Below are positions 46,231-59,505 of a DNA stretch of 64,000 nt, in pieces. Source of the stretch: Marsupella aquatica. Taxonomy: Eukaryota; Marchantiophyta. Every line of letters begins with the position of its first letter. Position 1 is the first letter of the stretch. Location of the stretch: assembly GCA_973895155.1 (NCBI GenBank), contig OZ316891.1, positions 30,814,001-30,878,000 on the forward strand, in the 5' to 3' direction. Under the pieces are notes generated by a model. That model was given only the letters and a program-made list of their open reading frames with translations. It ran no database searches and had not been told where the DNA came from. The translations under genes were made by a program, and so were the position numbers.

Positions 46231-49170
46231 AAGGGTGAGAGCCGGCAGGTTTTTTTTGTGTAAGGTGTAGGGATGTAGCCTCTGTCTTGAGGTCTATTTA
46301 CACAGCGGCTTCCCTAAGGAGGGGTGGGGACCTCATGGAAACTATTCACCCCACATTTTTCTCGATTTGTTTTCTGTGAAGTCCATAGCTTATTAATTAA
46401 TTAATTAATTAGGGACCTACAAGGCTACAAGTGTAGGACAAGCACCCCACGGCAGAATGATCCCTTTTATTTTAAACTTTGTGAGACGAGTGTGAGTGGA
46501 CTTCACCTCTTCCTCGGGATGCATTCCCTGTCATTAAAATTCTGACATATACATGTGTGAAACATTGAATTTCTCTTGATTTAAGGAGTACTATTAGACT
46601 TGACAGCTAACCCGTTTTCTATTTTATTTTGAACTGGTGACAGTGAACCCAATATAGTCAACTATCCTACGTAGTGATGAAGACTAACCGAGCACAGAGA
46701 AAACCAAATCCAAAAAGTAAGACAACCTCAGATTGATCAGGATTTAGTCTAGCAATTTGGCTAACAGAATGGACAAAAGGCCTTTTCTTTTGGTAATTCA
46801 GTCCCATAGCAAGGTTAAAGGTAGGCAAAAAATCAGAAGTAGAAATGGTTGCGATCATCTCTCACCAAGGGTGGCAATCTCTCACCAATTCTACGGTAGG
46901 GTTCTGTTTGTTTTGTTTTGTTTTTGGGGGGGGAGTTTTCATGAATACTAGGTGGTGACTAGAAACCAAGTCATGTCTTGAGATTTAGATTGATTTAGGC
47001 AAGTAAGACATTGGGTGTATACTTGCAAGGCACTTGGGACTGCCAGGGTCCCAGGCAAGGAGGTGCATGTGGAAAATGGCTGTAGCCCGCATCAGGTTGC
47101 TGGCAACTGGGATGGAAGCATGGAGGGAGGGCCTGGTGACTAGGAGAGGAATTGGTGACTAGTGGACCAGGGTTGAATCTATTTTTGGCAACTTGGACAC
47201 ATTACTTTTGCAAAATTTGTTCTGCAGGTTCAATTTTTTGCCCAAAAGTTTTCAAAATTGAAAACCCAGGTTCAAAGTTTTTGCCCTAACAATTTCAAAT
47301 AAAATTTTTTGGCAAAAACCCATTGTCTTTGCCAAGGACTAATGCCAATCATGAACCAATAGGAGAAGGGAACATGGCCACAAGGTATTTTCATGTTTTT
47401 CTTTTTGCTGGGATGGCAAGTGTTACCTTGTGTGAAAGAGTAAATACTTAGAACTTCTCTACCTCATTTCTGTACATGAATTTCGGCCTCCCTAGGTCTA
47501 AGGATTAACCGTGAGGGGAAAAAAGTACTATGGACGGATTTTGACTAATTGGGTCTATTGCTATGGGAAACAGGCAAATGGAAGGCCAAAAACTTAGCAG
47601 ATTTTCATCTGGCCAACACACTTCAACGAGGTGGAATACAGCGAATTTTGGCCACTTTAAAAAAAACCCAGTTCACTCGACGAAGGAGAAGGGCTAACCT
47701 GCAACCGGCAACCGGGGAAGGAAGGGAAAGGAGGGGCCTCGGTTGTTTCAAACTCATTTATGAGTCGGTGTCAGACACTGTCAAACTGAGTGTGAAATGT
47801 GTCTCTTACACAGTTACACTGTTGGGGTACGGTCAGCGAGTAAAGACAATTGAGAGGGCCATTGAGAGCCAATTTACTGGGGCATAATGTCATCTGGGGA
47901 ACCGCTTTTACCCCGTGAGTAACAATCAATGTCGAGCGGCCAGGATTATTCGCGATCCCTGTCTCAGATACTGTACGGTATACATTCTCAAAGTCCCCAT
48001 CCGTCTGACAGGTTGGAGGTCACCTCCTATATGTCAGTATGTCAGTCTAGATCGACGGCCATTATTTTCCATGGGACCACAGTTACCGTCGATGAGTGGC
48101 ACTTTTTCTTCGTTCTGATTAAATGTAAATCATTATGCCGACAGTAGAATGAATACGCTTTTGCAGATTAATAATCTGATCACACCGTAGTGCTGTTTAA
48201 ACCGGCTCATTACATAAAAACATTGACGAGAAAACTGAATTTATTTCAAATGTTTGGGATTGAGTGGAGGCCAGAAGATGCCAGAAGATGAGAAGATTCA
48301 AACTTCTGTTGCTTGATCTTTGTGAATTCATTCTACATTGTCCCTTTGTAGGTGCAAACATCTAGCAAAATATTTTGAATATGTATATGTCCCTTTGAAA
48401 ATGTTCTCTATTCTTGACAAGAATAGAACACTTTGCTATCTGCGTTCAACTCCCATGTTTGTCCCTACACAGGCATAGTCTAAGCTTTCAATGTTTCCAG
48501 ACAACTACGACCTATAATTTCACTCTTTACAATAGATCATGCAAAGAAACCTCTACAGAAAAGATGATGAAAGATAGATTTCAATTACAAATTACAGTGT
48601 ACATTGCGTGAATACTCCCCCAAGGATTTGGCAATGAGTGGATAACAAACATAGGAATTTATAATGTGCAGTTTGGAAGATTCTAATTTTTCTGTTCTTT
48701 GACTTCTTTCACTGGCGTTGCTGTGCTGCTCGTATGAAGTAAGAGTCATAAATTCATACATACAGAGGTATGAATTTGTGGTCATTGTAAGTAAAACGTA
48801 TGCCATAAGAGAGGGTTTATTAATGGGTCCTGCCGACCAGCTGTAGCAAGGTACTGTAAGTGTAAGTTCTTCATAATCTCAAAAGTGGCTCCTTAATGGA
48901 TTCTGGGAAACAACTGTGCTCAATGAAATTATACCATTGAATGGCTGCTGATATAAATTCTGGTCATAGAAAGCTCACTCTGCAAGAAGGAAAAGTTTGT
49001 TAGAGTCCACCATCCACTGACCCAGACCTTGCCTTAGTACTTATCTGTCAGAATGGATTAATAGTGGAAATGTGTTCAACACTAGTTTTGATGGCTTGAA
49101 ATTACTGTCGTTTTTTGGCTAGAAATCGTCAACTAAATTGGTACAAGTAGTTCATGTAGGCGAGCTCAAT
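46231..49170. other. Intergenic stretch
   Basis: No gene recognised. It contains a TTAA microsatellite (46390-46410) and a CCAGAAGATG duplication near 48271-48291. Confidence 0.4.
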
Positions 49171-49862
49171 ACCCGTGCGTTGCACAAAAGAAGTCATGTC
49201 GGCCAAGATCTCGTTGAGAAAAAAAAGATGTCGTGTAAGCCAAGAGGTCGTGGAGAGAAAAAAAAGATGTCATGTTGGCCAAGAGGTCGTTGAAGAAAAA
49301 GTTGTCATGTCGGTCAAGATGTCGTTGAAAAAAAGATGTCGTGTTGGCAAAGACATCATTGAGATAAAATATGTTGTGTCGGCCAAGACATCGTTGAGGG
49401 AATTACCCATGCATTACACCAAAGATGTCGTTAAGAAAAAAATGTTGTGTCGCCCAAAATATCATTAAAATAAGGATATCATGGCGCCCAAGATATTGTT
49501 AAGAAAACATATGTTGTGCCGCCCCAAGATGTAGTGTCCCCCAAGATGTCACTAAGAGGAAAGTATTGTGCCACCCCAAATGCTCTTAAGAGAATGATAT
49601 GTTGTGTTTCCCAAGAATGATGTTCTTATGTGAAAAATGTCATGAAGTAAAAGATGTTGTTAAGAAAAAAAAGTCATTTTGCCAAAGATAGCATGTTGCC
49701 CAAAAGGTCATCAATTAAAAAATTGTGTCAAATAAGTAGATGTCATGTTGCCAACGATGTCATTAAGTATTAAGATGTTGTTAAGTATAAAATGGTCAAT
49801 AGATAAAGTATGTCATTACTAAACAATGTTATGAAGTAAAAGATGTTCTTAAGTACATATCG
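49171..49862. repeat. Degenerate tandem array I, about 39-bp unit
   Basis: Roughly fifteen units of the type AAAAAGATGTCRTGTYGGCC-AAGAYRTCGTTGAG, clear at 49190-49450 and decaying towards 49860. A short module YACCCRTGCRTTRCACMAA appears at about 49170, 49405 and 49871. Confidence 0.75.
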
Positions 49863-49889
49863 GGCCTGATACCTGTGCATTGCACAAAT

Positions 49890-50300
49890 GATGCATGTTG
49901 AGGTGAGAAAATATATCAAGGTGAGAAAAGATGTCGATAAGAGAAAAACATTTCGAGCTGATAAAAATATGTCAAGGAAAGAAAATATAGCAAGGTGAAG
50001 AAAAGATGTCATATCAAAGAAAAACATTCGGAGGTGAGAAAAATAAGTCAAGGAGAGAAAAGATGGTGAGATGAGAAAAATATATCAATATGAGGAAAAA
50101 ATGTTGAGGGTGAAGAAATATGTTGTGGTGAGATAAAGATGACCCGGTGAGAAAAATATGGCAAAATGAGACAAATATAATATATATGTTGAGGTGAGAA
50201 AAGATGTCAAGGTGAGTAAAATATGTCAAGATGAGCAAAGATCTTGAGATGAGAAGATCTTAATATGAAGAAAAGATGTCAAAATGAGAAAATATTTTAT
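49890..50300. repeat. Degenerate tandem array II, about 20-bp unit
   Basis: Units of the type AAAAATATGTCAAGGTGAG repeat about twenty times. The array abuts array I and shares its RATGTC core. It is followed by very AT-rich sequence. Confidence 0.75.
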
Positions 50301-52559
50301 CTATATTTTATTTATATTTGAAATTATTTCAAAAAAAATAGAATTTTTAATTTATTAATAAATTTAATTAATTTTTGATTAATTTTTTCAATTGTGACAG
50401 GTATGGGAAGGTTAAAGGGTAGCTTGGGCAGGAACTTATTTTTAGAAGGGATGTATGGATAGATCTTAAAGTGTGGAAAAAATTATATTTTGATAAACAT
50501 TCAAAATTGATTGTCAATTTTTTTTTTTTGTAAAGGGACAGGATCATGATTATAGTGGTACATGGTAAAAGGAGGTCTCCTTTATACTCTTGCATTGCTA
50601 GAGACCTTCATTATTTTCTTTGTACTATTAAATTTATTTTGTGCTTGGAAACATTGTTCTCCATTTTCATTCACAAAAAAAATCATTCTTTCATGTTTTT
50701 CATTTTAGGTATATTGTAAATTTGAATGACTACTATAATAAAAAAAGTAACATTTTATTATAGCTTTTGATATGGTCTTTGTAATCTAATCTATTTTTAA
50801 TTAACTTATTTTAATTAAATTATTATTATTATTATATTCTGCAATATTATAATACTTACAATAATATATAGTATCATATATATTATGTATTTTTGTATTT
50901 CATGTGTATATGTCCTTGATACTCATGTATGTACATTCACTCTCTTGTTTTGTGTGCCCCATTGGTTCTAGCATTGGCTCCCTACTTGTGTCTCCCATTT
51001 GATTCTCCATTTGTTTGGAATGTATTTATTATTTTTTGGTGCACACTAAATTTAATATAACCTTTATTTCTTCTCTTTCTCTTTGACATGATTAATGTTT
51101 TTTGGACACTGCAAATTTGAATGACGACCACTTCATGAAAAGGCGCAACCTTGTATTATAGTTTAGGATTGAAATCTGGCAGCCAAGGTGTTTTAGTATC
51201 CCATAGTGGGGGGTCAAGCAGTTAGGTTTAATTATGGATTTTAATGTTAGATCTTCGATTGAACATCATCCAACTTTGAGGTGGAAGTCTTTGACAATGT
51301 CTAGGTTAGATAGATCTGCAAGAAGAGTAAGGGCAAAGGTATTTTGCGAAAAGTCAATTCATTCTAGAATGAACAAAGTGTGAGGCCCTAAACTTTTTAC
51401 ATAAAATATGATCTAATCTTGTGCCATCTTTGTGCCATCTATTTCTACCAGAAATTCGTTCTGAGGGGTATCTAACAAGTTGCTGGGGAAACTCCCTTGC
51501 CTAATTGTTTTTTGTCTGTCCTCTCAGAGACATTCTCGATAATTTATTTCTCAGTGAGGTCTCTGCTCAAGCCTTCAATAGAGGGTGTGTGTGGTAGGGC
51601 GGAGGAGGAAAAGAGATTGTGATGGAATCGTGCGTGATGAGACAATGTACAACCTGCAGACCCATTACCATCTGTGGACGGTGCGTGAATAATAACCCCT
51701 CCCTATTGCTGGGAACAAAGATCAATAATTTTCCACATGTCAGTCTTTGAAAACTAAAAATCTGGTCAAATGTGGCAGCATATAAACTTTACTTCAATAA
51801 TGTTTGGGTACGGCGCATTGAATGTTCCCACTACCGGAGTCTCTTTGCTATGCCCTTGAACCCTTGAATATTTTTAAGCCTTCCAAAACTATTGATAGTG
51901 CCATCGTAGGGTTGAAGGAACAAGGTGAATGGGCGGGAGAGAGTATGGATAAAGTGCACTATGCTTTTTCTTTTCTTTCTTTTTAATGTTTATTAATGCT
52001 TCTTCTTCTTCTTTTTTTTGGGGGGGGGGGGGGCGAAGGAGGTGAAACCCCACTCGTAAGTGCATCGTGAAACAGACTCAAGTTGGTTTGTCCTGTAGCA
52101 AAATAAAAGACATTTATTCTATCTTAATGAGGTGAAGTGAAAAATAACCTTCAAAGCTGACAATAAGATTCCAATCGACGAATCCAATGGCAAAATGTAC
52201 AAACCCTTAGAGTGTGCCAAGAAAAGAAGCATTGGATTTGTGCCAAATTACATTTGTACTTTCTAGAACCATTACAATGTCCTACCCTAGGGTGTGCATT
52301 AAGTGAGAAGGGGGTTGTTCCTACAGAGCAAGGAATATGTTTGATAGACCCTAGGCTGAAAAGGTTTATTTCATGGACGGCATGAAAGTTTTGTTATAGT
52401 TACAGTCATGGTGCTTGTAGTTGACCCAGTTGAATTGGGTCGCATGGATTATATTGCAATAGTCAACACATCTCTACATCGCATTTGGGATGTTGTGAGA
52501 TGCCTCCACCAATGTTGTGAGATGCCTCCACCATACTGATGATTTGCATCTACATCTAT
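50301..52559. other. AT-rich intergenic stretch
   Basis: No gene recognised. It contains poly-A/T tracts, a TTATTATTATTAT run near 50819 and a poly-G run at about 52020-52033. Confidence 0.45.
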
Positions 52560-53150
52560 TGTTTATTTGATCTATTCAAGATTATAAGGTGAATTCAATT
52601 TTCATGTTTTGTCTTATTCACATTTTTGTATATTTGAATATACCTCAACAAGGGGCATCCTTTGTATCATATAGACTTTTAATTCATTTTTGGACACCTT
52701 TAAATTTTTGGTATCTAATAGTATTTTGAATGTATTTTGGCAGCCCCCTTAATTTTTAAACTTTGTTATCTCCTAGAGAGAAACCAAGGGTTTCATTTTC
52801 AATCACTTTTAAGTATTCTCATGAGTGAGAGGAATGATTCTAAGTAATGTCAACACATATTGTCTTAAGTTCCCTTCATGACTTTCTTTCCTAAATTTAT
52901 GGTTTTTATTGAAATGAGTGTGACACAATGAAGTAAGTGCACAACTCGTAACATCTTTGTGTCATAAAATTTAATTGTACTTTCCTTTGGTCACTATGTG
53001 CTTTTATTTGTATGTGCTTTACTTATATTATTTTATCTCATTCGCATTTAATATGTATTCTAGTTTTACTCTCTAATTTTGTCCAATTACATATCACTAC
53101 CAGACAAAAAGTAAAGCATGTTCTGGGATGAGCATGCTATATTCAAGAAA
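52560..53150. repeat. Second copy of the AT-rich dispersed repeat of 3780-5480
   Basis: The same order of blocks as 4210-4540 plus 5270-5460: GGTGAAT...CATTC, TTTTGGACMCCTTTAAATTTT, ACAATG/AAGTTCCC, and ATATCACTACCAGACAAAAA. This copy is neither tandemly duplicated nor interrupted by the GC-rich transposon. Confidence 0.55.
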
Positions 53151-53497
53151 CTTTTGTCTGCTTTTTGGTCCTGGTTCTTTGCTCTCATCTTTGTGACATC
53201 ATCTGATAGCTCATTCTTTTTATTTCTCAGGGTGATTTCGGATTTACTTCCAATGAGAGCATAACACCTTTGGCCCTTTGGACTTTCAGCATTCTCATTG
53301 TTAGCAGGTCAATTCCTTTGTTGAGGATAGGCCTTTCTATTTTCATCTTATGGAGATTACGGAGGGTTCCCTACCATTTCAGGTTCACTTGCGAGGGCAC
53401 TTTGTCATCACTAGTAGATCGCCTTCGAGTTGCATTACTTTCATTTCAAGAGCTTTCAGTGCAATTTGGGTTGCAAGGCCATAGTTGTTGGCTGTGA

Positions 53498-53824
53498 GGG
53501 ATGCTTCTCCTTTGGTTCGTTTCAAGACTTTGGTGCACGTGTGGTTGGAGGTAGTGGTCATTTTTCTGGTCCTCCACCACATTGATTATGGGTGATCTTA
53601 CCATAAGGGATGCTTCTCCTTTGGTTCTTTTCAAGACTTTGGTGCACGTGTGGTTGGAGGTAGTGGTCATTTTTCTGGTCCTCCGCCACATTGATTATGG
53701 GTGATCTTACCATGAGGGATGCTTCTCCTTTGGTTCTTTTCAAGACTTTGGTGCACGTGTGGTTGGAGGTAGTGGTCATTTTTCTGGTCCTCCGCCACAT
53801 TGATTACGGGTGAACTTACCATGG
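53498..53824. repeat. Tandem repeat, three copies of a 109-bp unit
   Basis: Units start GGGATGCTTCTCCTTTGG at 53498, 53607 and 53716, with only a few differences. 109 is not a multiple of three, so the similar protein frames seen on the minus strand are shadows. Confidence 0.9.
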
Positions 53825-53908
53825 TCCGATGACGGGAGTTCCTTGGTTGATGTTGTGGTGGCCAACCTGTTGCGGCAAGACATCCTTGAGATAGGGGCCA
53901 CAACAACA

Positions 53909-54256
53909 TGTTAGGCATTTACTCTTAGGTCAGAGTTACTAGTAACCATAATTAGGGTTAAGGTAGTCGTAGGCTTGGTTAGGTTCTAAGCCATGCTACA
54001 TACTATATACTCAAGCAGTGTTTGCTTCAATAGAAGAAACTTAGGTTCATTATTATAATGTCAATTGAGAAACAGGAAGAGCTTGTGTTGCGGAGACTAG
54101 GTGAGGCTGATGGGTCTAGAATGCAATAATCTCTTGTGTGTTCTTGTTGACGTAGCCTCATCTGAGGTGAACCACATACCTCTCAGTGTCGGCAACTTCT
54201 TTGTTGGATGTTCATGATTGGGCATTCATTGTGAATGTCGTCATTGCTCAAGGCAG
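53909..54256 (-). repeat. Diverged solo LTR related to the copia element
   Basis: Read on the plus strand it starts TGTTAGGCATTTACTCTTA (the LTR's minus strand starts TGTTGGGTATTTACTCTTA). It keeps a TATATAC box, TCTCTTGTGTGTTC, GACGTAGCCTCA and GAGGTGAACCAC in the same order, ending ATTGCTCAA near 54251. No internal region is attached. The orientation is opposite to the full element. It lacks the 18-bp U3 array. Confidence 0.75.
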
Positions 54257-54376
54257 CAGGGGCAGTAGTGACATGGGTAACAATGAAAAAAGAAGCAAAA
54301 TATGTCACACACACCTCATCCCGCACCTCATCCAATAGCTTCCTCCCCCTTGCTCTTGAGATATTTGGGCGACTCC

Positions 54377-54657
54377 CTTGGGGGTTAACTTAGTGTATAT
54401 TTTGGTTGATCATGTGTGATCCTAGCCTAATATAGAGACACTCATTTATAAATAAAATATTCTCTATTATTTTCCAATATTAATTATCTATGTTATTTTA
54501 TATATATAATGTATGTATTAGAGAATATTCTACAAATGTGAGTTTATAATGCAATCTTTTGCCTCCTACACTATTTAAAACTTGACCTAATCTCTATCAA
54601 TAATACTTATTTTGGATTGCATGTGGTTCCTACAAATTTTGATAGTGGACACCGCCT
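54377..54657. mobile_element. Second, diverged copy of the CTYGGGGG MITE
   Basis: It starts CTTGGGGGTTAACTTAGTG and contains CATGTGTGATCC, a TTAGAGAATATTCTA core and GAGTTTATAAT in the order seen in 31180-31472. The right end is eroded and no exact target duplication is visible. Confidence 0.55.
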
Positions 54658-57364
54658 CTCCCGGGCCCTCTCCCGAGGCAACTACATCATCAATTGATTG
54701 TCCTCTTCAACATGCAGCTTGGGATGTTCATGGACAGATGGGGCCATTGAACCCCCTTTGTTTGCTTTGATCATGTACCTTTGTCAACAAATTTTAGTGT
54801 CATTATAGCATGCTCGACAAGCTCGATTGAGTGATCTAAGTCATCCTCATCGATCTCTCATTGTGGGTAGTAGAGTGCCTCCATAGAGGCTTTCTCTTCT
54901 AGAGGACATCCCTATCCCACTTGGATATTTAATTACGTTACCACACTAGATGGGGACCATTAACTCTTGACACATTGGCTTCTAATGTGGACCATGGTTC
55001 ATGGCACCAGCAAAGTGATAGCACTTTTTCCTTTATCTGTACTCTTGTTCCTCTTCCTTGGCTTTAAGGGTTGTGTTTGAGTCCTTTCTTGTCTTCTCCT
55101 TTTTGGACATTTTTTGCCTCCTCTTCATTGTACTTTGTTTATTCCTTTTGTATAATTTTGGTTCTTCTTTTTATTACATGTCTTTGATATAATTTTAGCT
55201 CGACTATTTTAATTCCATTACATCAAGAAACAACAATGCAGTACAATTCTCCCGCAACGTGTGAATTGAAATCAACTACTTTTGGAACTTGTTCATACCC
55301 ATCTAGAACCAGGAAAACTTACCTTGAGAAGGGATGAAATTTGATTGTGCATGGTGCAATGTATGATATCTCCATCATTGCAGTCAGTTCAATCAAGGTA
55401 AAACCTTATCCATGCATTGCTAAATGAATAGGATGTAATTAACCTTCTCTACATTTTTTTTAGCAAATGTACTTGTTTGGCACATTCCTTACTTTTGTAC
55501 GTAAATTTTAGTTAGCTTTAGAATGCTGCATGCAATCATGGCTTAATTAAAATACCCCTCATAAAGATGATATTTGTGAATATTCAAATTTGAGATATTA
55601 TATTTGACTTTATACAAAGTCTGCAATGAAGAAGATTATCCATTTTGGTATAAACATCTTGTTTTTACTTTCTAGGTTTGTAGAAACTTTTAGGAGCTAC
55701 AGCCTGGATGGACCGAGATGTTGTGGGCCTGCCCATACCATGGATGCTTAAAGCAGTTTGAGAGTTTAGACTGAAAAGGAAAAGGGTCCAACCCCATTTG
55801 GATCAAAATTAAAAAATGAGGTTCTTGTCATTATGCAATTAATGACCTTGCTTATAGGAGTATGGACCTTTTTCATCTCAGCCCAATTGAAGGGTTTTTA
55901 GGGTTTTTCTTGGTTTTTAGGGTTTCCTTTTGCTCACTTCTTTTGTGTTTGGTTTTGTCCACTTGGGACCTCTCTTGTTTATTCTTTTGTACTCTATTTG
56001 GCCTTTTTCTGTAAAAAGTATGTGTATATTTCCAATTGAAGGCAGACAAAATGGAAGAGTGAATTGAGGTGTGATTTAAACATTTATGCCACTCCATTGC
56101 TGCCATATGGTTCATTCAAGCCTACAGCTTAAGAAAATTGTGGAGTCATGACAAACTTTGCAGGTATAGACATTGCATTTCAAAATGCAACATGACAGCT
56201 TGACAACTTACTCGATAGGGTCATCAAAGTCATGAACTGTCTTGCAACTAAATCTTACCTTTGAATTTGGTAGATGTGTCCCGTTGTTTGGAGGACTCGT
56301 GGATCTCCATTTGAGTTGAAAGTTTCAAGCATGGTCTCTTATGTCCAATCTATTACCTAACAAAGTTTGAAACTTTTATGAGATCATTTTCTCAATATCC
56401 AATGAGCACAAACATGGTCAAATATTATATATCATGATATCACTTAACACTCAAAAATAGTCACATGGACCCCCACATAGGTCAACTGAAATCAGTTGCT
56501 CTTGAGTAACCCGCTGAGTAATGGAATGATGTCTTGACATGTTTCAAGTTCAAGGGTGTCACATCATCAAGCCACCAAGGAGACCCATTCAATGTTGTAA
56601 TTGAAATAGGTTGCAAACTGTAAGGAGAGCGTTTGCAGGTCAAATTTCAGTCAAAAGTATAAATGATGTTAACAGAGTCAATTTCAACATTCAGAGCTAG
56701 TCCATTTGGACTTTGCCAGTCCATCCAGACTTCAGTTCAACAATTTTAGTTAAAATCTTATGAAATACCTATTTTTGCTTGTGGTTCCTTCAGGTTTTCA
56801 ACTCCCTAGAGTAGATCTATGTAATCAAATATTTGAAGGTTGGGATTCCCTTAAAACTTCAGGATCCACCTTAGATGCCATGTCCTTTGCTTCGTAGTTT
56901 ACTATGCCTTGCCCACATTACGTCCATAAGGATACATCATCCCTCGGTCCATAGAAAGTAATTTGCCTGGAAGAAGTACTTCTAAATAAAAATTCTGCTG
57001 AGCAATCCAAGTGGGGAAGCAATGCCAGGGTTTTATAGAAGCTTGGTCAAGTATGGTGGTTCATAAAATTTCAACTTGATAAAACTTATTTCAAACACAC
57101 ACAAAAATATAAGATAAAGGAAAAGTTCAAATGGTATCAAGGCGAAACTCCCTTAGTTTATGGAAACCTCTAATGGTTGATCATTACTTCAACAATTCGT
57201 CCCATGAAACCCAGAAGTTGACATGTGTCACCATGTCAATGAGGATGGAAATCAATGCACGTGGTTACTATTGGAGTCTGCTTTACCCTTACAAGCATAA
57301 GAACACAAACGTGTGGCAGCTGGATGGTCTCCAATCAGGACAACTTTACTCACAACATGAGCCT
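54658..57364. other. Intergenic stretch
   Basis: No gene recognised. AT-rich, with poly-T tracts; nothing repeated beyond short motifs. Confidence 0.4.
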
Positions 57365-57806
57365 TTCTTTATTCCTCAAACTCGAAGGAGAAACCCGAAT
57401 ATATTTGCCAGCCTTTCTTAGCCATCCCCAAGGCGACAAGGAACTGTTTGTGGTTGCCATTTATCACTCAAGTCCAATTTATTCCTCACACTCAAAGGAA
57501 CAACCCGAATATTTGCCAGCCTTTCTTGCCCATCCCCAAAGCGACAAGGAACTGTTTGTAGTTGCCTTTTATAGCTCAAGTCCAATTTATTCCTCAAACT
57601 CAAAGGAACAACCCGAGTATATTTGCCAGCCATTCTTGGCCATCCCCTAGGCGACAAGGAACTGTTTGAGGTTGCCTTTTATCACTCTAAGTCCAACTTT
57701 CCTCACACTCAAGGGAACAACCCGAATATATTTGCCAGCCTTTCTTCGCCATCCCCAAGACGACAAGCAACTGTTGTGGCAACCTTTAATTGCTCAAGTC
57801 CAAACA
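57365..57806. repeat. Tandem repeat, four copies of an about 109-bp unit
   Basis: GCCAGCCTTTCTT or close variants recur at 57407, 57515, 57625 and 57734. Each is followed by GCCATCCCCAA-GACAAGGAACTG and TTATTCCTCA-ACTCAAAGGAA. The sequence is unrelated to the 53498 array despite the same period. Confidence 0.9.
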
Positions 57807-59505
57807 AGCAAGCCAAGTTAGATCGACGAGCCGGCCTGTATACACAAAGTTCAACCTGTCTACATTTATATTTTTAGCAACTTACATTTCCCACAAAACT
57901 GAAAAGCACACAAACATTGTGGTCATGGTGGGGGGTGGGGTTCCTCTCCTCTTTCCATAAATGATGCTCCTATGGACGGAGGTGTGAACCAATCCAATGG
58001 CATCACTCATTGACACCTTTCTTGCTTCCCCCAAAAAATTCAAGGGCAAACATTGACATTAAATCTCTCCCTCTACATCCAACATAATAGGCTCTTCTTG
58101 AGCTGGGGTTAGAAGTGGTTTGTAAAACTTATTTCACCCGGTCTTGTATCTCTAGTTTTCATGAAGAAATGAGAGAGTTATACATTTGGAAAGATTGTTC
58201 CATCAATCAGTGTCCACACTTTGCGTTTCCAAAAGTTTTTGAGTGGCTAACTCTATATTACATACCATAGATACAAGGCAGACCTGTGAAGAAGAAGACT
58301 TGTTATGACTCCTCCTAATATTTTGCCTTCACAATTACAACTGTCTAAATCACTCCTGTCCCTTGAATGAGAATCGGGCAATTAGTTCAGGCTAAGTTGG
58401 TTCAATCATTTTCTTCATTGTTGAAATTGGAAGCTTTATTAAGCACCAACAATTGACCATTCAGAGCCCGGCCATTACTTCAGGGTACTTTGGTTCAAAT
58501 TTTTTAATTTATTATTGAAAATGGAAGCTTTCTGAACTACCGACAAGTGAGAACTCTATTCAATCTTGATAGGATTGGTGGTGGTCTTTTGTGTCTAGCA
58601 TTTAGTTGACAAGTTCTATGAGATTGGAGTGGGTCCTGAATTTCAGATAATTCCTATGTGAGAATATTGTCCCTAGATAGTACACATTGGATGTATCTAC
58701 TAACTGAATTCCATTCTGTCTTCTCTTGTGCAAGAATCTTAGTTTTATGTTTCTAGCAATCCTTATTGTTGTCTCTTCTCTGAACCAAGGTATCTTCTCA
58801 TATATATACAGTTTTTTTACTAAAGTACGGCCCAAACTGGCCCTTACAAACCTGCCCCCAAAACTAAGTTTTACTAAACCAAGAAACCCAAAGGCAAGAG
58901 TCCCAATAAGGGTACCTCCACAGGTTCTAAATTTAGGTTCAACTGATGAAGCAGAGCTCGGGGTGTGTGGGTTGGACTCCCTGCAGGTGTGGTTGATTAA
59001 TGAAGATCTCCTGGCCAGATGGCCAGGAAAGGACTCAACTGGCCCCCTTTAGCATCTTGTGGACTTGATTGACCACAAAAATAGATTGAGTACTTGATCA
59101 GACCACTTGACCATTAGGCCATCCAAAATCCTTAAAATACCATAATTGTGTAATAACCTAAATTACAATATTTCTTCAGTAGTCACCATTGGGTTTGCCT
59201 CCGCTGCACAGGCGCCACTACATATTTAGGGCACCACAAAACCTACAAAATGTCAATTTTTGATAAACTCCAATATTTATTGGTAACTAAAGGAACTCCA
59301 TTTGAGCTGAAAACTGTTTGGTGTGATCCTTGACATTCAAGCTACCTACTGACAAATGCTGGGTAGTTTTGGACACCTCCAACACTCAATCCTATCTCCT
59401 CAAGCGTCATTATTTTACAAACTGTAATCTACAATTCTGCACTTTTCTTTAGGTACATAGAGCAAAGTTAGAACCAAAACTAAGCTACACTTTTCACCAT
59501 AATTA
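57807..59505. other. Intergenic stretch with a dispersed-repeat fragment
   Basis: No gene recognised. About 57955-58230 is a diverged relative of 2760-3510 (AAATGATGCTCCTATGGAC, TTCCATCA-TCCACACTT). The 108-residue frame at 58726-59052 has no recognised domain. Confidence 0.4.

Noticed and set aside
53385-53918. Series of overlapping minus-strand frames beginning MWRRTRKMTTT, suggesting a repeat-protein gene
   Set aside because: The 109-bp repeat unit is not a multiple of three, so each frame breaks at the next unit; there are no splice signals or homology.
57131-57877. Plus-strand frames with repeated IYLPAFL segments
   Set aside because: They are by-products of the four-copy 109-bp DNA repeat; the frame shifts between units.
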